From Zasmidium citrigriseum (lineage: Eukaryota > Ascomycota > Dothideomycetes > Mycosphaerellales > Mycosphaerellaceae): a stretch of 64,000 nucleotides of DNA. A program made the translations under genes and the position numbers. Positions 33,494 through 44,740 of this stretch are shown here, piece after piece. The number at the start of each line of letters is the position of its first letter. The stretch's first letter is position 1. Where the stretch lies: contig NHNW01000007.1 in the NCBI GenBank assembly GCA_002786025.1, forward strand, positions 682,001 to 746,000, written 5' to 3'. The notes beneath the pieces were generated by a model. It saw only the letters and a list, made by a program, of their open reading frames with translations. It was not told where the DNA came from and made no database searches.

Positions 33494-35101
33494 CTATGGA
33501 GGCCTTCCGTCTCTCACTTGTTGGAAAACTTCATGAGAGCTGTCTTTGATGTCGACTGCGCCGGGTGTTGATTGCGAGCGTGGCCGCAGAGTTGGACTCG
33601 ACATCGGGCGTGCATGTGCCACCATGGGCTCAGATACGGATTGAATCAGTCGCGGTTGTGCGCCTGACTGTGCGATGATGTTTTGTACTTCCGTTGTATC
33701 AGTGCTCGCCTGTTTTAGATCTGGAACGGAGCGAACAGGCCGTACCATCGACAGTGGTTTCGAGTTTGCACAGAGCTCATCAATGTCCGCATCTGGTACC
33801 TGTGCTGAAATCTTGTCCTCGTTCTTGAGCAACCAGTCTTCAACTCGCTCCTCCGCACGCTGTTTCTCACGCTTCTTTTTGCGAAGCGGAGCTATGTCGT
33901 TGACGAGCGGACCGGTCTCGGTGCTCATTAGAGTAGACGACTCGTTTCTTGGAAATCCGTATGATGGCACCGCCAATAAGTCAGGAAGCGGGTCAAACGG
34001 GCCAGCGTCAAACGAAGAAGGTGTCTCTGGGAATGTCTTGTCATCCTCAACTTGATTGATATGAAGATCAAGATCCTGTTCGGGAGCAGCTTGCTTGTAA
34101 TCCTGCGGGTTCAAGCCGTGGGCGAGACACTCATCTCTTGCTGCTTCACGCTCTTCAATGGCCCTTTCAATAACAGCTTCCGATTGAGCCTCTGCCCGAC
34201 GCAAGTCGGCTTCAAATTCCTCATCTGAGATTTCAAACACCTGCTCTTGATCCCGCTGGAGCTCTCGAGTGGCACGTTGTTGAGCATGATCGGATTGCAA
34301 ATCAAAATGTCGATCTTTGAGCACATTGACGTCTCCAGCCTTGTCAAAGTAAATGTGCAATAATGGATCCAAGTCCGGAGAGGTCGCCCGTAGCGAGTGA
34401 GATTGCAACGTTGTTCCCTTGGACTCAGTGAGATCTTCCAATTCGCCTGTCGGTATCAGACCCAGTTGCTTGACTGCCTTGAGCATGGCAAGGGCTGCCT
34501 CATAGAGAACCCCTTCTCTTCGCTGCATGTAAAACTCCGCATTTGAAAGCTCGTGCTGGGATTCAAGTAGCTCCTCAACTTTCGTATTCAACACTTCAGC
34601 ATCTTGGGCCACTTGGTCGTTGAGGCTTGTCAGATTTCCCGCGGCCTCTCCAGGTTTCTCATACATCAACGAATCTGCCGCTGCGCTGACAAATTTGCTA
34701 TTCGTCTTTCGAACAAGATCGAGAGTGTGTTTGTAGTCACCCCATTTGTACGCTGCTGAGTCACGATGCAATAAGGCCTCTTGACGGGTAGGTGCTAGCT
34801 TACGGTGACTCCGTACAAAGGTCTGAGCTGCTTCACGGAAATTTGCCAATGGCTGTGATTGCAAGGGCTTCCGTTGGACATCATAGTCGAGTATTTCGCG
34901 GTCATCGCCGTTGAGATAGAGGGCCGCGGGGTAGTCAGGCCAAGCGCCTTGGGCGCCGATGGCATGTGGGAGTGCGGCAGTCGTCATGTCAAGGTTCGTT
35001 GGCTCCTCATCTTGGATATCATAGGACTCATGGCGATATTGTCTCAGGCTGGAGGCCTTCGGCCAGACCGGCGGGTCTTGGTCCTTCGTATCGGCAGGCA
35101 T
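33494..35101 (-). CDS. M2: coiled-coil protein of the paired M family
   Basis: Single exon of 535 residues from the ATG at 35099-35101. Coiled coil at about 75-230, then the M signature DPLLHIYFDKAGDV at about residue 247, then a second coiled coil dense in Glu and Arg (EADLRRAEAQSEAVIERAI) ending in ARDECLAHGLNPQDYK. Later parts are disordered. KKKREKQRAEERVEDWL matches the RVESW of M3. The C-terminus has Ser/Pro/Arg-rich clusters (SSPTLRPRSQS) close in style to the M3 C-terminus. Its natural partner is P2, which lies 7 kb away in the head-to-head direction because transposons have entered the gap about 200 bp upstream of this start. Function unknown; no catalytic motif. Confidence 0.78.
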   Translation of the reverse strand: MPADTKDQDPPVWPKASSLRQYRHESYDIQDEEPTNLDMTTAALPHAIGAQGAWPDYPAALYLNGDDREILDYDVQRKPLQSQPLANFREAAQTFVRSHRKLAPTRQEALLHRDSAAYKWGDYKHTLDLVRKTNSKFVSAAADSLMYEKPGEAAGNLTSLNDQVAQDAEVLNTKVEELLESQHELSNAEFYMQRREGVLYEAALAMLKAVKQLGLIPTGELEDLTESKGTTLQSHSLRATSPDLDPLLHIYFDKAGDVNVLKDRHFDLQSDHAQQRATRELQRDQEQVFEISDEEFEADLRRAEAQSEAVIERAIEEREAARDECLAHGLNPQDYKQAAPEQDLDLHINQVEDDKTFPETPSSFDAGPFDPLPDLLAVPSYGFPRNESSTLMSTETGPLVNDIAPLRKKKREKQRAEERVEDWLLKNEDKISAQVPDADIDELCANSKPLSMVRPVRSVPDLKQASTDTTEVQNIIAQSGAQPRLIQSVSEPMVAHARPMSSPTLRPRSQSTPGAVDIKDSSHEVFQQVRDGRPP

Positions 35102-35301
35102 GTCTGGAGCCTGTGGGTCCGCCGTGCAAGAGGATCGCCATCGGCGCTATGGCTTGGGTGTGTGGCCGGATGCTATGCAGCAGCAGTTCACAGATTTGTT
35201 CGACGTTTTGGATGGTTTCTGTTGTGAAGGCGTGGTCGCAGGTACGCGAAAGACAGCGGAGGCAGTTTGTATGCAGGGGGCGTCCGGATACTAGCCCCAA
35301 C

Positions 35302-35335
35302 GCCCTCCGTTCTTCCGAAAGTCTCAGCCGCGGGT
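35302..35335 (+). repeat. Left terminal inverted repeat of a DNA transposon
   Basis: 34 bp, starting gccctccgttcttccg, inverted at 37358-37391 with one mismatch. At the mismatch the left copy has CA and the right copy the complement of TA, which is a RIP-type difference. Confidence 0.85.
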
Positions 35336-37357
35336 ATAGCCGCCCATGTTTACTACATTGTTTACCTATAGACACACCCTTATAACTCAACCATTTCTTA
35401 ACCAAATTGCTCTAAATTGAAGATATAACCTTCTTAGAAGTACCTCTCGAGTTCCGAGCTACTATAGTTATACTACGGTACTAGTATATACTATTAATCG
35501 ACTAAATCTAAGCTAAGACTAGATATAGCTATAGGTAACTTTAACAACTCTTTACGTAGATAGAACGATATACTAGCTATATAGAGTAGCCTATTATACT
35601 TTTATACCTTTAAGACAAACCTCGTAATAGAAGACTAAAGCGTATAGAGCCCGGATCTATACTATTACTAGCCGTTAGAGACTTAGTTCGAAGGAAACTA
35701 AACTACGAGTAGCATATTACTACAAATTAAGGAATTAAGAAGCGTAAGGCACTAGGGGAACTAGATATTAATACTTAGCTTCTAGGCCGTTAATAGGTAT
35801 AAAATATACTTAGAGATAAGGACTATTACGACGTAGATCCTATCGACAAAGCACCTATAATAAGAGTAAGGATATTAATTAAGAATAAGCTTATAGAGGA
35901 GTAAGTTAGTAAGAGACTAAAGAGGTGTAAGGAGATTAATAAAGACTATAAGTAAGGAACTATCTATATTATCTTAGATAAGAAGTAGTATACCTTTAGA
36001 GGAGCTACAAACCGATATATCTTAAAGCCGAAGGGCTAAGACGTATTTATAGACGTTCTAAGGGTATAGTTTACTCGTAAGTAATAGGTAGCTACCTATA
36101 GTAATAATCTATCTATTATAAGGCTCTATTATATATAGGAAGTAGATAGTTAAGATATACGGGCCTATAAGAAGGAGCTAGATTACTATAACAAACTAGC
36201 TAAAGAGAGGGTTAATAAGTAACGAGTAAACTACAAAGTTATTAGTAGTCTTAAGAATAATACTCTTAATTAGATAAATTAAGATATAGAGGCCTACAAT
36301 TAATACGTAAAAGCAAATCGCTAACTAGGGGAAAAGGGTTCCCGAGGCCTTCGTTAAAAGTAGACTATAGAGCGCCTATATCGCTACTAAGATACCTATA
36401 AGATTAGAGATAAGCCGGGACTTAACTTCGCCTTTATAGCGTTTAAAATTTACCTTAAGAGACTCTTCCCCTACTATAAGGAAATTAGAAGAAGGAATCT
36501 AACTAAAACTATTAAGATTGTAGAAGATAACGACCCTATATATATTAAAGTAAGATAGCTACTTGTTAATATAATCTATAAGAAGGGTATTATCTTTATA
36601 GATTACCCTCTAAACTCGCTAGATATAAATCTAATTAAGGTTTTGTACCGTAAGTACGAAGCTATTATTATAGACTTTAAATTTGCTATTACTAATAGAA
36701 CTAAGGCTACTAAGTAACTAGTAGATAACAAGCTTAAAGATATATAGTAGGGTAAGAAGATAGATAATAGGTATAAGAAGAAAGTAGATATAGAAGCCTT
36801 TAAATTTATCTTAGAGTCTATAAAGGGGGTTAAGGGTAGTAACTATTACTATAATCTCTAGCCTAATACTATGTCTATTTAATAGCTTTCTTAATCCTCT
36901 TATTTACTTACTTCTACTCTTTTATACCCTTAATTACTAGCTCTGTATTATTACTTATAATAGTATAGTTATCCTTTAAAGTTACTAGCTCCCTCTTTAA
37001 ATCCTTAATTTCCTTCTTTATAGATAACTACTTAGTTTCTAGCCTTACTATACGACGATTAAATACTATACGCTCTTCTTCGTTAACTAAGGTAGGTAGA
37101 GACTAAATCTAAAGCGGAGAGGAGTCTATCTAAGGGGGTAGTAGTAGTATAGAGGGTAGTAATACTATTAAGGAGTCTATTAGGCTTAAATACGTAGTTT
37201 TTAATAGAGAATATTAGGAGCCTATACTAAAATTTAGTAGTAGCTTCCTAATAGCATTATATACGTAGATACTAAGTTTAGTACAGATTGTATCGATTAA
37301 AGATAAGATATAGTAGTGTTTACTAGTAAAGCTATCCTTTATTTATATTACGGGTAG

Positions 37358-37391
37358 ACCCGCGGCTAAGACTTTCGGAAGAACGGAGGGC
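37358..37391 (-). repeat. Right terminal inverted repeat of a DNA transposon
   Basis: Inverted partner of 35302-35335 (33 of 34 positions match). Confidence 0.85.
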
Positions 37392-40300
37392 TCTAGAGTA
37401 ACTAGCGTTGCGAAATTGGAAACGATCCCTAGCCCTATACTACGTCTTTATTAAACTATCGTTAGTAGTAAGGCGATAACACTTCGAGCAAGATTTATCT
37501 CTTCTAACGAAACTATTTGAAAAGTTATCGAAGACCGAGCTTCTACGTCGTTACGAAGATATAGCTTAATAGTAAGCGGGAAGTTTAGTAGCTAAGGGAC
37601 GCTTAGTAGAGGTCTATGCCTACTTAGTATAGGTTAGGAGCTAGTTAGTAGCGTACCCGTACCTTAGATAACTCTCTTCCGTATAGTTAGTAAATTAACT
37701 CCTAAGTAACGTCTTTCCGTAGCTAATTAACGTACGCGAAGGATTAACTATCTACTAAACGCCTATATATCGATCGTTTGACTTTAAAGGAGGTGTTACT
37801 ACTATAGGGACGGTATAACCTCGGTCTAGCTTTCCGCGCTCTTAGTAGCGACTTTAGTCTTCTTTAACACCTTACGTACTACTATATCTTCTTTAATATT
37901 GCACTAAACACTACGATTTGCGGTTTAAAATTACGGCGATATTATAGACTCTTTACTTCTTTAATAGGAGATAGCGGCGATAGAAGGCGCGCGCGTAACT
38001 ACCGCTAAAGCGCGGGCTCTAAAGACGACGCTAGTATATAATCCGAAGATCGAGGAGTTTTAGGTAACGGCCGTCCCTTAGCCTAATCTATTAATATATT
38101 AATATATAGGGAACGTTACTAACGATAGCCTTATAGCTCTAGTATACGAACTAGCGGTACCCGGACGGTAACACTATCTACGAGAGCAAGTTTGTACTCT
38201 TTATAACCGAGTATATTATCGGACGTATACCCCTTCGCCTCTCGAAGAGCTAGTAAGAAGTAGTAGAGCGTAGCAAGAGCGTGGAAGTTAGACATTCGAC
38301 GTTAAAGGGTTATGTTACTACTATTAGTAACCTTTAGAGTAAGTAGTTTTATAAAGGTAGGCTAGGTACCTTACCGCCGAATTAATAGAAGAGTAAGATC
38401 GTTAAGGAGCTCTTAAAGGCATAGAGGCTAGCCGAGTAGAAGAGGAAGATCCTTAATTATAAGGACCGTAGACTAGACCGTATAGGCTCCACCTATAACG
38501 CTAATTAATTATAGATAGTAATTAACTCGGCGTAGAACTCTAAGTCTAGTAAGTATACCTTCGGTAACCTAAGGACGCTCTATAACATACTCTTTAGGCA
38601 TTATACTATAGTACGTAGCGATAACACTCGCAATGCTAACCTAGTTAATTTAGCGGGCTATAAGATAAAGAATAAGGGCCTATACGCCGCTATAATAGTT
38701 ATCTTTAGCCTAGGCCGCACTAAGGTGTCTACGATATATAAGGGCACGTAGTATACTACCTTTATACGTTATAAGGACGTCTTCTAGTGCCCCTATACTA
38801 TACTCGGCGTATAGCTCGTCTAGAGGTAGTACTTCGGTAGTAAGGCGCCGCTAGACTTCTTAAGGCGTAAGGCGTAGTACTATATTAAGCTCTTCCCCTC
38901 TATACTAAAGAATAATAGTATAGGGTATAGCTAGAGTAGCTAGTTACGTACCTTAACGGCTACCTTCGAAGCGGCCGGCATTATAAGTAAATCGAAGACT
39001 TATAGTAGACGGAAGGCTAGTACGAGGATAGCGGAAGAGCTTAGAGCGGCCTATTAAGAGATTTAAAGGATAGGTAAGTATTTAATTTCCTACAACCCTA
39101 TACTTTTACCTACTAAAACCCTATACAACCGAGTATTCGACTATAGGACCGTTAAACCTACCGAATCCTTTGCAATCGTCTATTAAGCTAAGCCGACGTT
39201 TCGCGGGCTTCTTAAGCCGGATTAAAACTTTCCCTTAGCTATTAACTATCTACGCTATACTTAAGCAATTATTATTAGATTAAAATATCTTCGAGTATAT
39301 ACCTATAGTACCCTTAGTGTTTAATATTAACACTATACGACGACGTAGCGTAGCTATAGACGTCGCTAAAGGTGTCGAGGAATCTCGTAGTTAAAGCCGG
39401 CTAGCTAGCTAATCTACGGATCTTAGGGCGCGAGCCCTTTAAAGCGACGACTATATTAGCTATCTATTAAGCCAAGATTTAACTACACCTTTACGCCGCT
39501 ACTACGCTACTAATATACGACGACAATCTACAATTTTAATACGCTAGATATTGCCTTATTAAGCGCTTTTATTTAACCTACTTTTTGTTAATTTTGACCG
39601 TCGCGTTAGCGAGCATTTACCCGCTAAGGGAAACTTTAGATTACTAACTTATACGTAGGCTACTAGAACTCCGATAATTTGTCGAACGTCTACCTTAACT
39701 ACCTACCTATAGGCCTAATCCGTCTTATAGCTAGCTTTAAAGCGGCACTAGGTAGATATTATCTGCCGAGAGCGATTAATACCCCTTCTCTTAAACTCTA
39801 GCAAGCGTTATAGCCGTAGCTAGACTAGTAGACCGACGAATTATTTACTAACTAGCACGTTTATAACGTTAATATCGCTAGCTATAGATTCGTTAACCTT
39901 CTACGCTCTATAAGGGTTACCTTCCTTTAAGATTCGGCATTATTAATATAGAGGTACCCTTCGTACAAGATTTAGACTTACCCTATATTTAAGCGGTCTA
40001 ACTACCTATCCTTCGCTCGCTCTATATAGTCGTTAGTTGCAACTAATCTAGAGTAGCTAATATTAATCGATATATAGAGAGTTATACTAGCGATCGCCTT
40101 AGAGCTATAGCGCTTAAAGAATTAAATTATTAGGTAGAAGCTCCTTCTATAGTAACTTATAGCGGTGTTTTAAGAAGAAGTAGCTAAGATCTACGAGAAG
40201 CGTAATAAGGCGCTTACTAATACCTTCTAGTCTATACTAAATTAGGCCTAGTTTAGTATAAATACGATGCTTAAAGGCGTCCGTTAGCCGGCTTCTACGC

Positions 40301-41004
40301 CGTCTTATAACAACGTTAATACGGCGCTATAGCTACTATAGTAGCCTATTAAGTCGTTCGACGGTATAGACGATCTACCGTCTATTAAGGAGTTGATATT
40401 GCTCTAGTAGTAGTAGTAGTAGAGCGACGTTAAGGTAGCGGTAGTAGTCGTAACGGCCGGCCTATCGACTATAGTAATTATAACCCCCTTACGGCCGCTA
40501 GCGGTCTTACTACTAGTAATATTAACGCTATAGCTAGATCTAATAGATCTAGCCTTCTTCTATACCTTACCTTACGAGCGAGCTTACTAGTAGCTACCTA
40601 CTAGACTACTAGTACTACGAGCGGCTATATAGGGTAGAGCCGTTAGTAACTTCGAGTATACTACTCTCTAAGACGATACTCGTACCGTAGTAGCCTTATA
40701 GAAGGAGTAGTTTAATAGCACGCCGCTAGATAGGCTAGTAGTCGTCGATATAGAGCGTTATTACGAAGGGCGGTAGAAGATTACTTAGTTTAGTACGCCT
40801 AAAGGCTCTATATAGTTCTTTAGTTAACGTAAGAGGATTATCGACGAGGTGGAGCTTCTTATAGAGTAGATAGGCTCTACGAGACTAGCTATTAATTACC
40901 TTAATCGACGAATACGTAAGAGTAAGATACTATTACTTAATAAGCTCTTAAATACGCTTAAAGAAGAGAAGGGCTAGAAACGACGCTATAAGCTCGTATA
41001 ATTA
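37392..41004 (+). mobile_element. Crypton-like tyrosine-recombinase element, RIP-damaged
   Basis: A 3.6-kb block with a plus-strand frame broken by RIP stops. At about 38590-39060 it reads LFRHYTIVRSDNTRNANLVN, then KNKGLYAAIIVIFSLGRTKV, then FIRYKDVF and CPYTILGV, then SRRKASTRIAEELRAAY. In order these match the fungal Crypton recombinase core (HxxLLRG, GKT, RHKDPLxCPVGALA, and the H-x-GR-x-x-x-A-x-x-AEE region before the catalytic Tyr). Further frames at 39.9-41.0 kb are charged and may be the DNA-binding C-terminal part. CA and TG remain in places (for example near 38590 and 39310), so RIP is not saturated. Ends are not defined; Cryptons lack inverted repeats. The first 500 bp (37.39-37.9 kb) are not assigned. 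Confidence 0.62.
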
Positions 41005-41084
41005 GGCGCTAGTAGTAGGATAGCGGAGGTCGTTTATATGTAATTCCTTATATAAACGGCCTCCGCCGCCCTACTACTAGCGCC
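41005..41084. repeat. Near-perfect 35-bp inverted repeat (hairpin) at the end of the Crypton-like block
   Basis: Left arm 41005-41039 and right arm 41050-41084 are complementary at all but three positions, with a 10-bp loop. Both arms begin or end with GGCGCTAGTAGTAGG or its complement. It could be a fold-back end of a small element or a transcript-end hairpin. Confidence 0.85.
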
Positions 41085-42100
41085 TATATATATAGGCTAG
41101 CGGCGTAGTAATAGGCGTACTAGATTTTAAGCTTTAAGAGTATAGAAGAGGTATAACTACTTACGACTAGATCGAAGGAAGTACTTAGTATAGGTAGTAG
41201 GTATAGACATATCCTTTTAATATATTCGAGATCTATATATAGACAGACTCTACTACAATTTTAAGGCCGTTATAACACCTTACCGTCGCCCTATATTACT
41301 ATAAAGAAGTAGTGTTATTATAGCTTTAACTTTAAAGTAGGCTAAGCTATACCCCTACGTAGCCGGCTAGGGTAGGCTAAATCTTTAATTAATTACTACA
41401 CACCCGTATATCGCTCTTTTTTACTAAAAATTTCATATTGTACTATTTAATAGGTAAAGTCTTAAATTAAAATTAACTAGTACTAATATATCGTAGTATA
41501 GTAGTATAGAAGTATAATTGTTGATTCAGGCTAGCCCAAAGCGGAGTTTAGGTTTTGATAAAGCCGGGGTGGCAGGGGGCTAATTTCCCAAAATTAGGGT
41601 CTCGGCAGCACCCGCAAGTACACTTAGCAACACCTCTCAACTTCCAACCCCCATTGTATAGCCAATATCGACCCGATCAAAATGATTTTTAGTTCATTCG
41701 AACGCGCAGAATCAGGGCTTTTCAATGAACCAAAAATCATCAAAATCGGGCAATTTTTCGGCCGCTGCGCGGGCTACTCAGGCGTGCTGGATAGCTGCGG
41801 GTAACAGTCAGCGGCTAAGCGCGGGACCGTGCACCCCTGCCAAAGGTGCGCTCAGCTGCAGAGTCAGCCGCTGCACAAGGTGACTGTTATTCTTTCGGTA
41901 GCCCCACGACAGCTGCGGCTAGCAGGCTGCCAGATGCTCATCTGCTCGTCGGATATGCAGCCATCGCGTAGCTTATGAGCCGCTTGGGGGTGTGAGCCGC
42001 TTGTACGCGGGGCATCCGTGGCATGTCGAGCGGTGTCAGAGAAGCCTTGCTTTCTGCACACATCGTCAACCGTACGCCCTCCTACACTGGGTAATGGAAC
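41085..42100. other. Right edge of the transposon block and P2 upstream region
   Basis: RIP-type, TA-rich sequence fades at about 41520. The next 580 bp have ordinary composition and lead to the P2 start. A hairpin sits at 41682-41740. No gene is seen here. This must contain whatever is left of the M2/P2 bidirectional promoter on the P2 side. Confidence 0.45.
41682..41740. repeat. Imperfect inverted repeat upstream of P2
   Basis: 17-bp arms at 41682-41698 (atgatttttagttcatt) and 41724-41740 pair with one mismatch, and pairing continues weakly outward (cccgat on both sides). It may be a remnant of a small inverted-repeat element. Confidence 0.7.
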
Positions 42101-43591
42101 ATGTCTCAGCCGGTGCCTGGTCGCCCGGGACTTTTCTACGATCGCACTGCTCGACTTTACTTCCAGTACGACCATCATACCGATCAGCTCGTATACAGTA
42201 ACGGCCTCCGAGTCCCACGGCCAGCCACCGTCCCACGAACTGCCTATTTGCCTCAGACTCTCCAACAGGACTACCAATATCAGTCGCCGCCATCCAGCAG
42301 CGATGGATATGTCCCAAACACTGTCACGCCGTACCCAGGACCGGTACCACAGTACGCTCAAGGCTCAGAAACTCCTCGGCCTTCTGGAAGATATCAGACT
42401 CAGGCCAGCATAGATGCTGTGACAGCCTCACTACAAGCAGCCTCACTCAACCCTGGCGCGCAGGCGAATGTCTATGAACTGGATGGCGTCCGCGTGGTCT
42501 CTGCACAGAATCCCCAAAGCCAAGTCCGCACTATCATTGGCACAGGGCCAGCGGAGAGAATCACGGATCCTGACTTACTTCGTGGTGGAGTCAAGGCCTA
42601 TCGGCGACTGTACGGTACTGAAGGCGAAAGTGAACCATTGTACTCAAACTTCAGATTGAAGGCCCATGACTTCTTCAGCGTCGGACGAGTCTTCTTTGTC
42701 CTCTGGGCTGAACCCGCAGGGGAGTCTCGCACGGCCATTACTACCCAAGAACCCAGCGATAGCACACTCGAAGGCCGCTTCAAAGGCGAACGGGTGTTCT
42801 CAAAAGTCCGTCGCTTCGTGGTCGTCCGCACGGGCAAGGATTATTGTAGCGCTTTACCAATCATGACTTACAGCAAGAAAGGCGTCGGCAAGCAAGGAGT
42901 TAATAAGTCGGAGCACGCAATCATCTACACAGGACCCCAGCCACCTCAGCCTCTCTCCTCTGAGCTGCCACAGTCTGCTGGAGAGTCACCAATGCGGCAG
43001 CATCCAGTTCGAGTGGTTCCGGATGATCGTGAATCGAAACTAGACCCTATGTCTCGCATTGACTTTGGCAAAGTGCATACCGTCCAGCACAACATCAAAG
43101 TGAGGCCATTTGGTATGGTTCATCAACAGTCCCTGCAAGCTCTGGTGACACAATTCAACAATGTGTGGCTTGGAAATCCCGGATCCTCAGCGAGCAACAC
43201 TGGAAGTATAAATGCAGCCCGTAGTGCATCTGGCTCTGGAACTGGGTCATCAGGGAGACGATTGTCCATGGACAGCGAGGCCCGAAGCGGCAAGAAGTCA
43301 ACAACTCGTCAAAAAGGCAAGCTTCGCGCGATTGACTCCGATGAAGAGGAGGATGAGGAAGAAGAAAGCGAGCCAAGATCAGATGAAGATGCTGAAGAGT
43401 CTGACGATGACGGGACTGCATCTAGCTCAGTGCAAGTCGCTCGGACACGACAAGCCTACCGTGGTTTGCGAGCCCAAGGCTACACGCCCGACCAGGCAAT
43501 TGCATACATGGCCACGAAGCTACGACAAATGAGCCCTTCCCTTACCCACGAAGCAGCTGTGGCTCGACTTCGGGCTCAACTCACCCCGTAA
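42101..43591 (+). CDS. P2: DUF6590-like protein with WW-like N-terminus and UBA-like C-terminus
   Basis: Single exon of 496 residues from the ATG at 42101. Residues 10-48 form the P N-terminal motif (LFYDRTARLYFQYD, then QLVYSNGLRVPRPATVPRT). A linker follows. The DUF6590-like core spans about 185-355: HDFFSVGRVFFVLWAEPAGE, SKVRRFVVVRTGKDYCSALP, NKSEHAIIYTG and SRIDFGKVHTVQHNIKVRPFG. A strongly acidic stretch lies at about 413-437 and a helical motif at about 450-496 (AYRGLRAQGYTPDQAIAYM), which resembles a UBA domain. The absence of introns contrasts with the three in P1. Its head-to-head partner should be M2, now separated by the inserted transposons. It is tail-to-tail with M3. Family function is unknown to me. 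Confidence 0.82.
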   Translation: MSQPVPGRPGLFYDRTARLYFQYDHHTDQLVYSNGLRVPRPATVPRTAYLPQTLQQDYQYQSPPSSSDGYVPNTVTPYPGPVPQYAQGSETPRPSGRYQTQASIDAVTASLQAASLNPGAQANVYELDGVRVVSAQNPQSQVRTIIGTGPAERITDPDLLRGGVKAYRRLYGTEGESEPLYSNFRLKAHDFFSVGRVFFVLWAEPAGESRTAITTQEPSDSTLEGRFKGERVFSKVRRFVVVRTGKDYCSALPIMTYSKKGVGKQGVNKSEHAIIYTGPQPPQPLSSELPQSAGESPMRQHPVRVVPDDRESKLDPMSRIDFGKVHTVQHNIKVRPFGMVHQQSLQALVTQFNNVWLGNPGSSASNTGSINAARSASGSGTGSSGRRLSMDSEARSGKKSTTRQKGKLRAIDSDEEEDEEEESEPRSDEDAEESDDDGTASSSVQVARTRQAYRGLRAQGYTPDQAIAYMATKLRQMSPSLTHEAAVARLRAQLTP

Positions 43592-44740
43592 AAAGCTGGG
43601 GAGGTGGGTTCGCAGTCGGTCCTACCGGTGTCTCATTTGCGATCAAGTTCATACCGTCTTCCAACATACCAATTCCATACATCTTGCCGCCCAGCCCGGT
43701 ATCGAGCCAACAGTTGTGACTCTGGAAAGGTTGAGCGAGTTTCTACATCTGTCATGGGAATTACTTTATGCTGGCTCGTCTTTATCAGATGGGCCACGCA
43801 ATGAGCAACGGCCGATTCGAAAATTCCACACTTTCACTACACTTCTTTGAGACTTTGCTAAGGTAACCTCTTTCAATCCCCAAATCCTGGTAGGGAACAT
43901 TTCGCCCTGGTGTTATCACATGTCTCGGATGTCTTGCCCCGTTCGGTCCGCTGCAGCCATCGCTCGGTCCGTCCAGATTGCGAAGGAAGCTTGCGGCAAC
44001 AACTTATCTCCGCGACAGTCATAACGAGCAGTACAGCGGCAGAGAGAGTTGATAGGAGGTCACGCGGACTATCGAGCTTCACGATTCACATCGCTCGTGT
44101 GAAGATGCAGCCCAATCGCAACACACCTTTCTGTAAACTGGATGACTCCAGCAGGATGAAGCTGTGCCGCTGAAGGCGCATGGCCGCAGAAAGGCTTTGA
44201 AGAGCTTCTTCCAACACTGTGGCATCCAATCAATGTTTGGACTTGGAAGCATGTGGATGCTGGTGGCGATTGGAAGCCTTCTGGTGCCGCGGGACCTTCA
44301 CGAAGGCAAACGTTTGCCTTCGTAGATCAGGCCCGGATAAGGCTGGGCTCACTATTGGTCAATAGCTCTGCTCGCGGTCAGTTCTTCAGTAGAACAACTC
44401 AAGCACTCCCGTAGTGAGCTTTCGTTGGAAACAAAAGGAATGCCCGACTGGAGTTACTACGATATTTGTCTTGTAAAACGCGGTGGAACGTTTATGTACT
44501 GTTCAACTTTCCACAGTTCAGTTTTGATGAGGTCATTCACAGACCTTGTCCCGTAAGAGACATCAAAATCGTATAGAGCGGTAGCTCGGAATGCTTTGCG
44601 TACCTGGAGTCGAAGGCGAGGACGATTTGCAATGGACGACCGTCGAAGAAAGCGGCAGACAGAACCCCGAACACCCATTGTCTGCAACTCAATTTGCCTC
44701 CTGTGAACGCTTGTCTTGCGATGGCCGCAAGGTAGTTACT
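43592..44740. other. Gap of 1.1 kb between P2 and M3, with a 24-bp perfect palindrome
   Basis: Both genes end in this gap. Open frames in it are short. A perfect palindrome lies at 44300-44323. A short motif near 44520 (ttcagttttgatgaggtca) recurs in near-identical form near 48042, downstream of P3, as if 3' flanks were copied together with the modules. Confidence 0.4.
44300..44323. repeat. Perfect 24-bp palindrome
   Basis: The half site acgaaggcaaac is followed directly by its exact reverse complement. Could be a dimeric protein-binding site or a chance cruciform; it is between the 3' ends of P2 and M3. Confidence 0.85.

Larger units (their letters stand above)
35302..37391 (+). mobile_element. 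Tc1/mariner-type DNA transposon, RIP-damaged
   Basis: A 2.1-kb element bounded by 34-bp terminal inverted repeats. A plus-strand frame broken by many TAA/TAG codons runs at about 35840-36880. At 36601-36640 it shows DYPLNSLDINLIK, which fits the (D)HPPxSPDxNPIE block of Tc1/mariner DDE transposases after CA-to-TA and TG-to-TA change. The remainder is Lys/Tyr/Ile-rich. Residual CA dinucleotides are more frequent than in the LINE, so RIP was lighter or the element is younger. I could not place the expected TA target duplication right at the repeat ends. Its left end is 200 bp upstream of M2. The 36.9-37.36 kb part holds no readable protein in either direction. Confidence 0.75.

Noticed and set aside
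35521..35560. GNFN motif near the left end of the Tc1-like element, similar to an endonuclease GDFN
   Set aside because: A single short match with no other endonuclease block nearby and inside the inverted-repeat-bounded element; probably chance.
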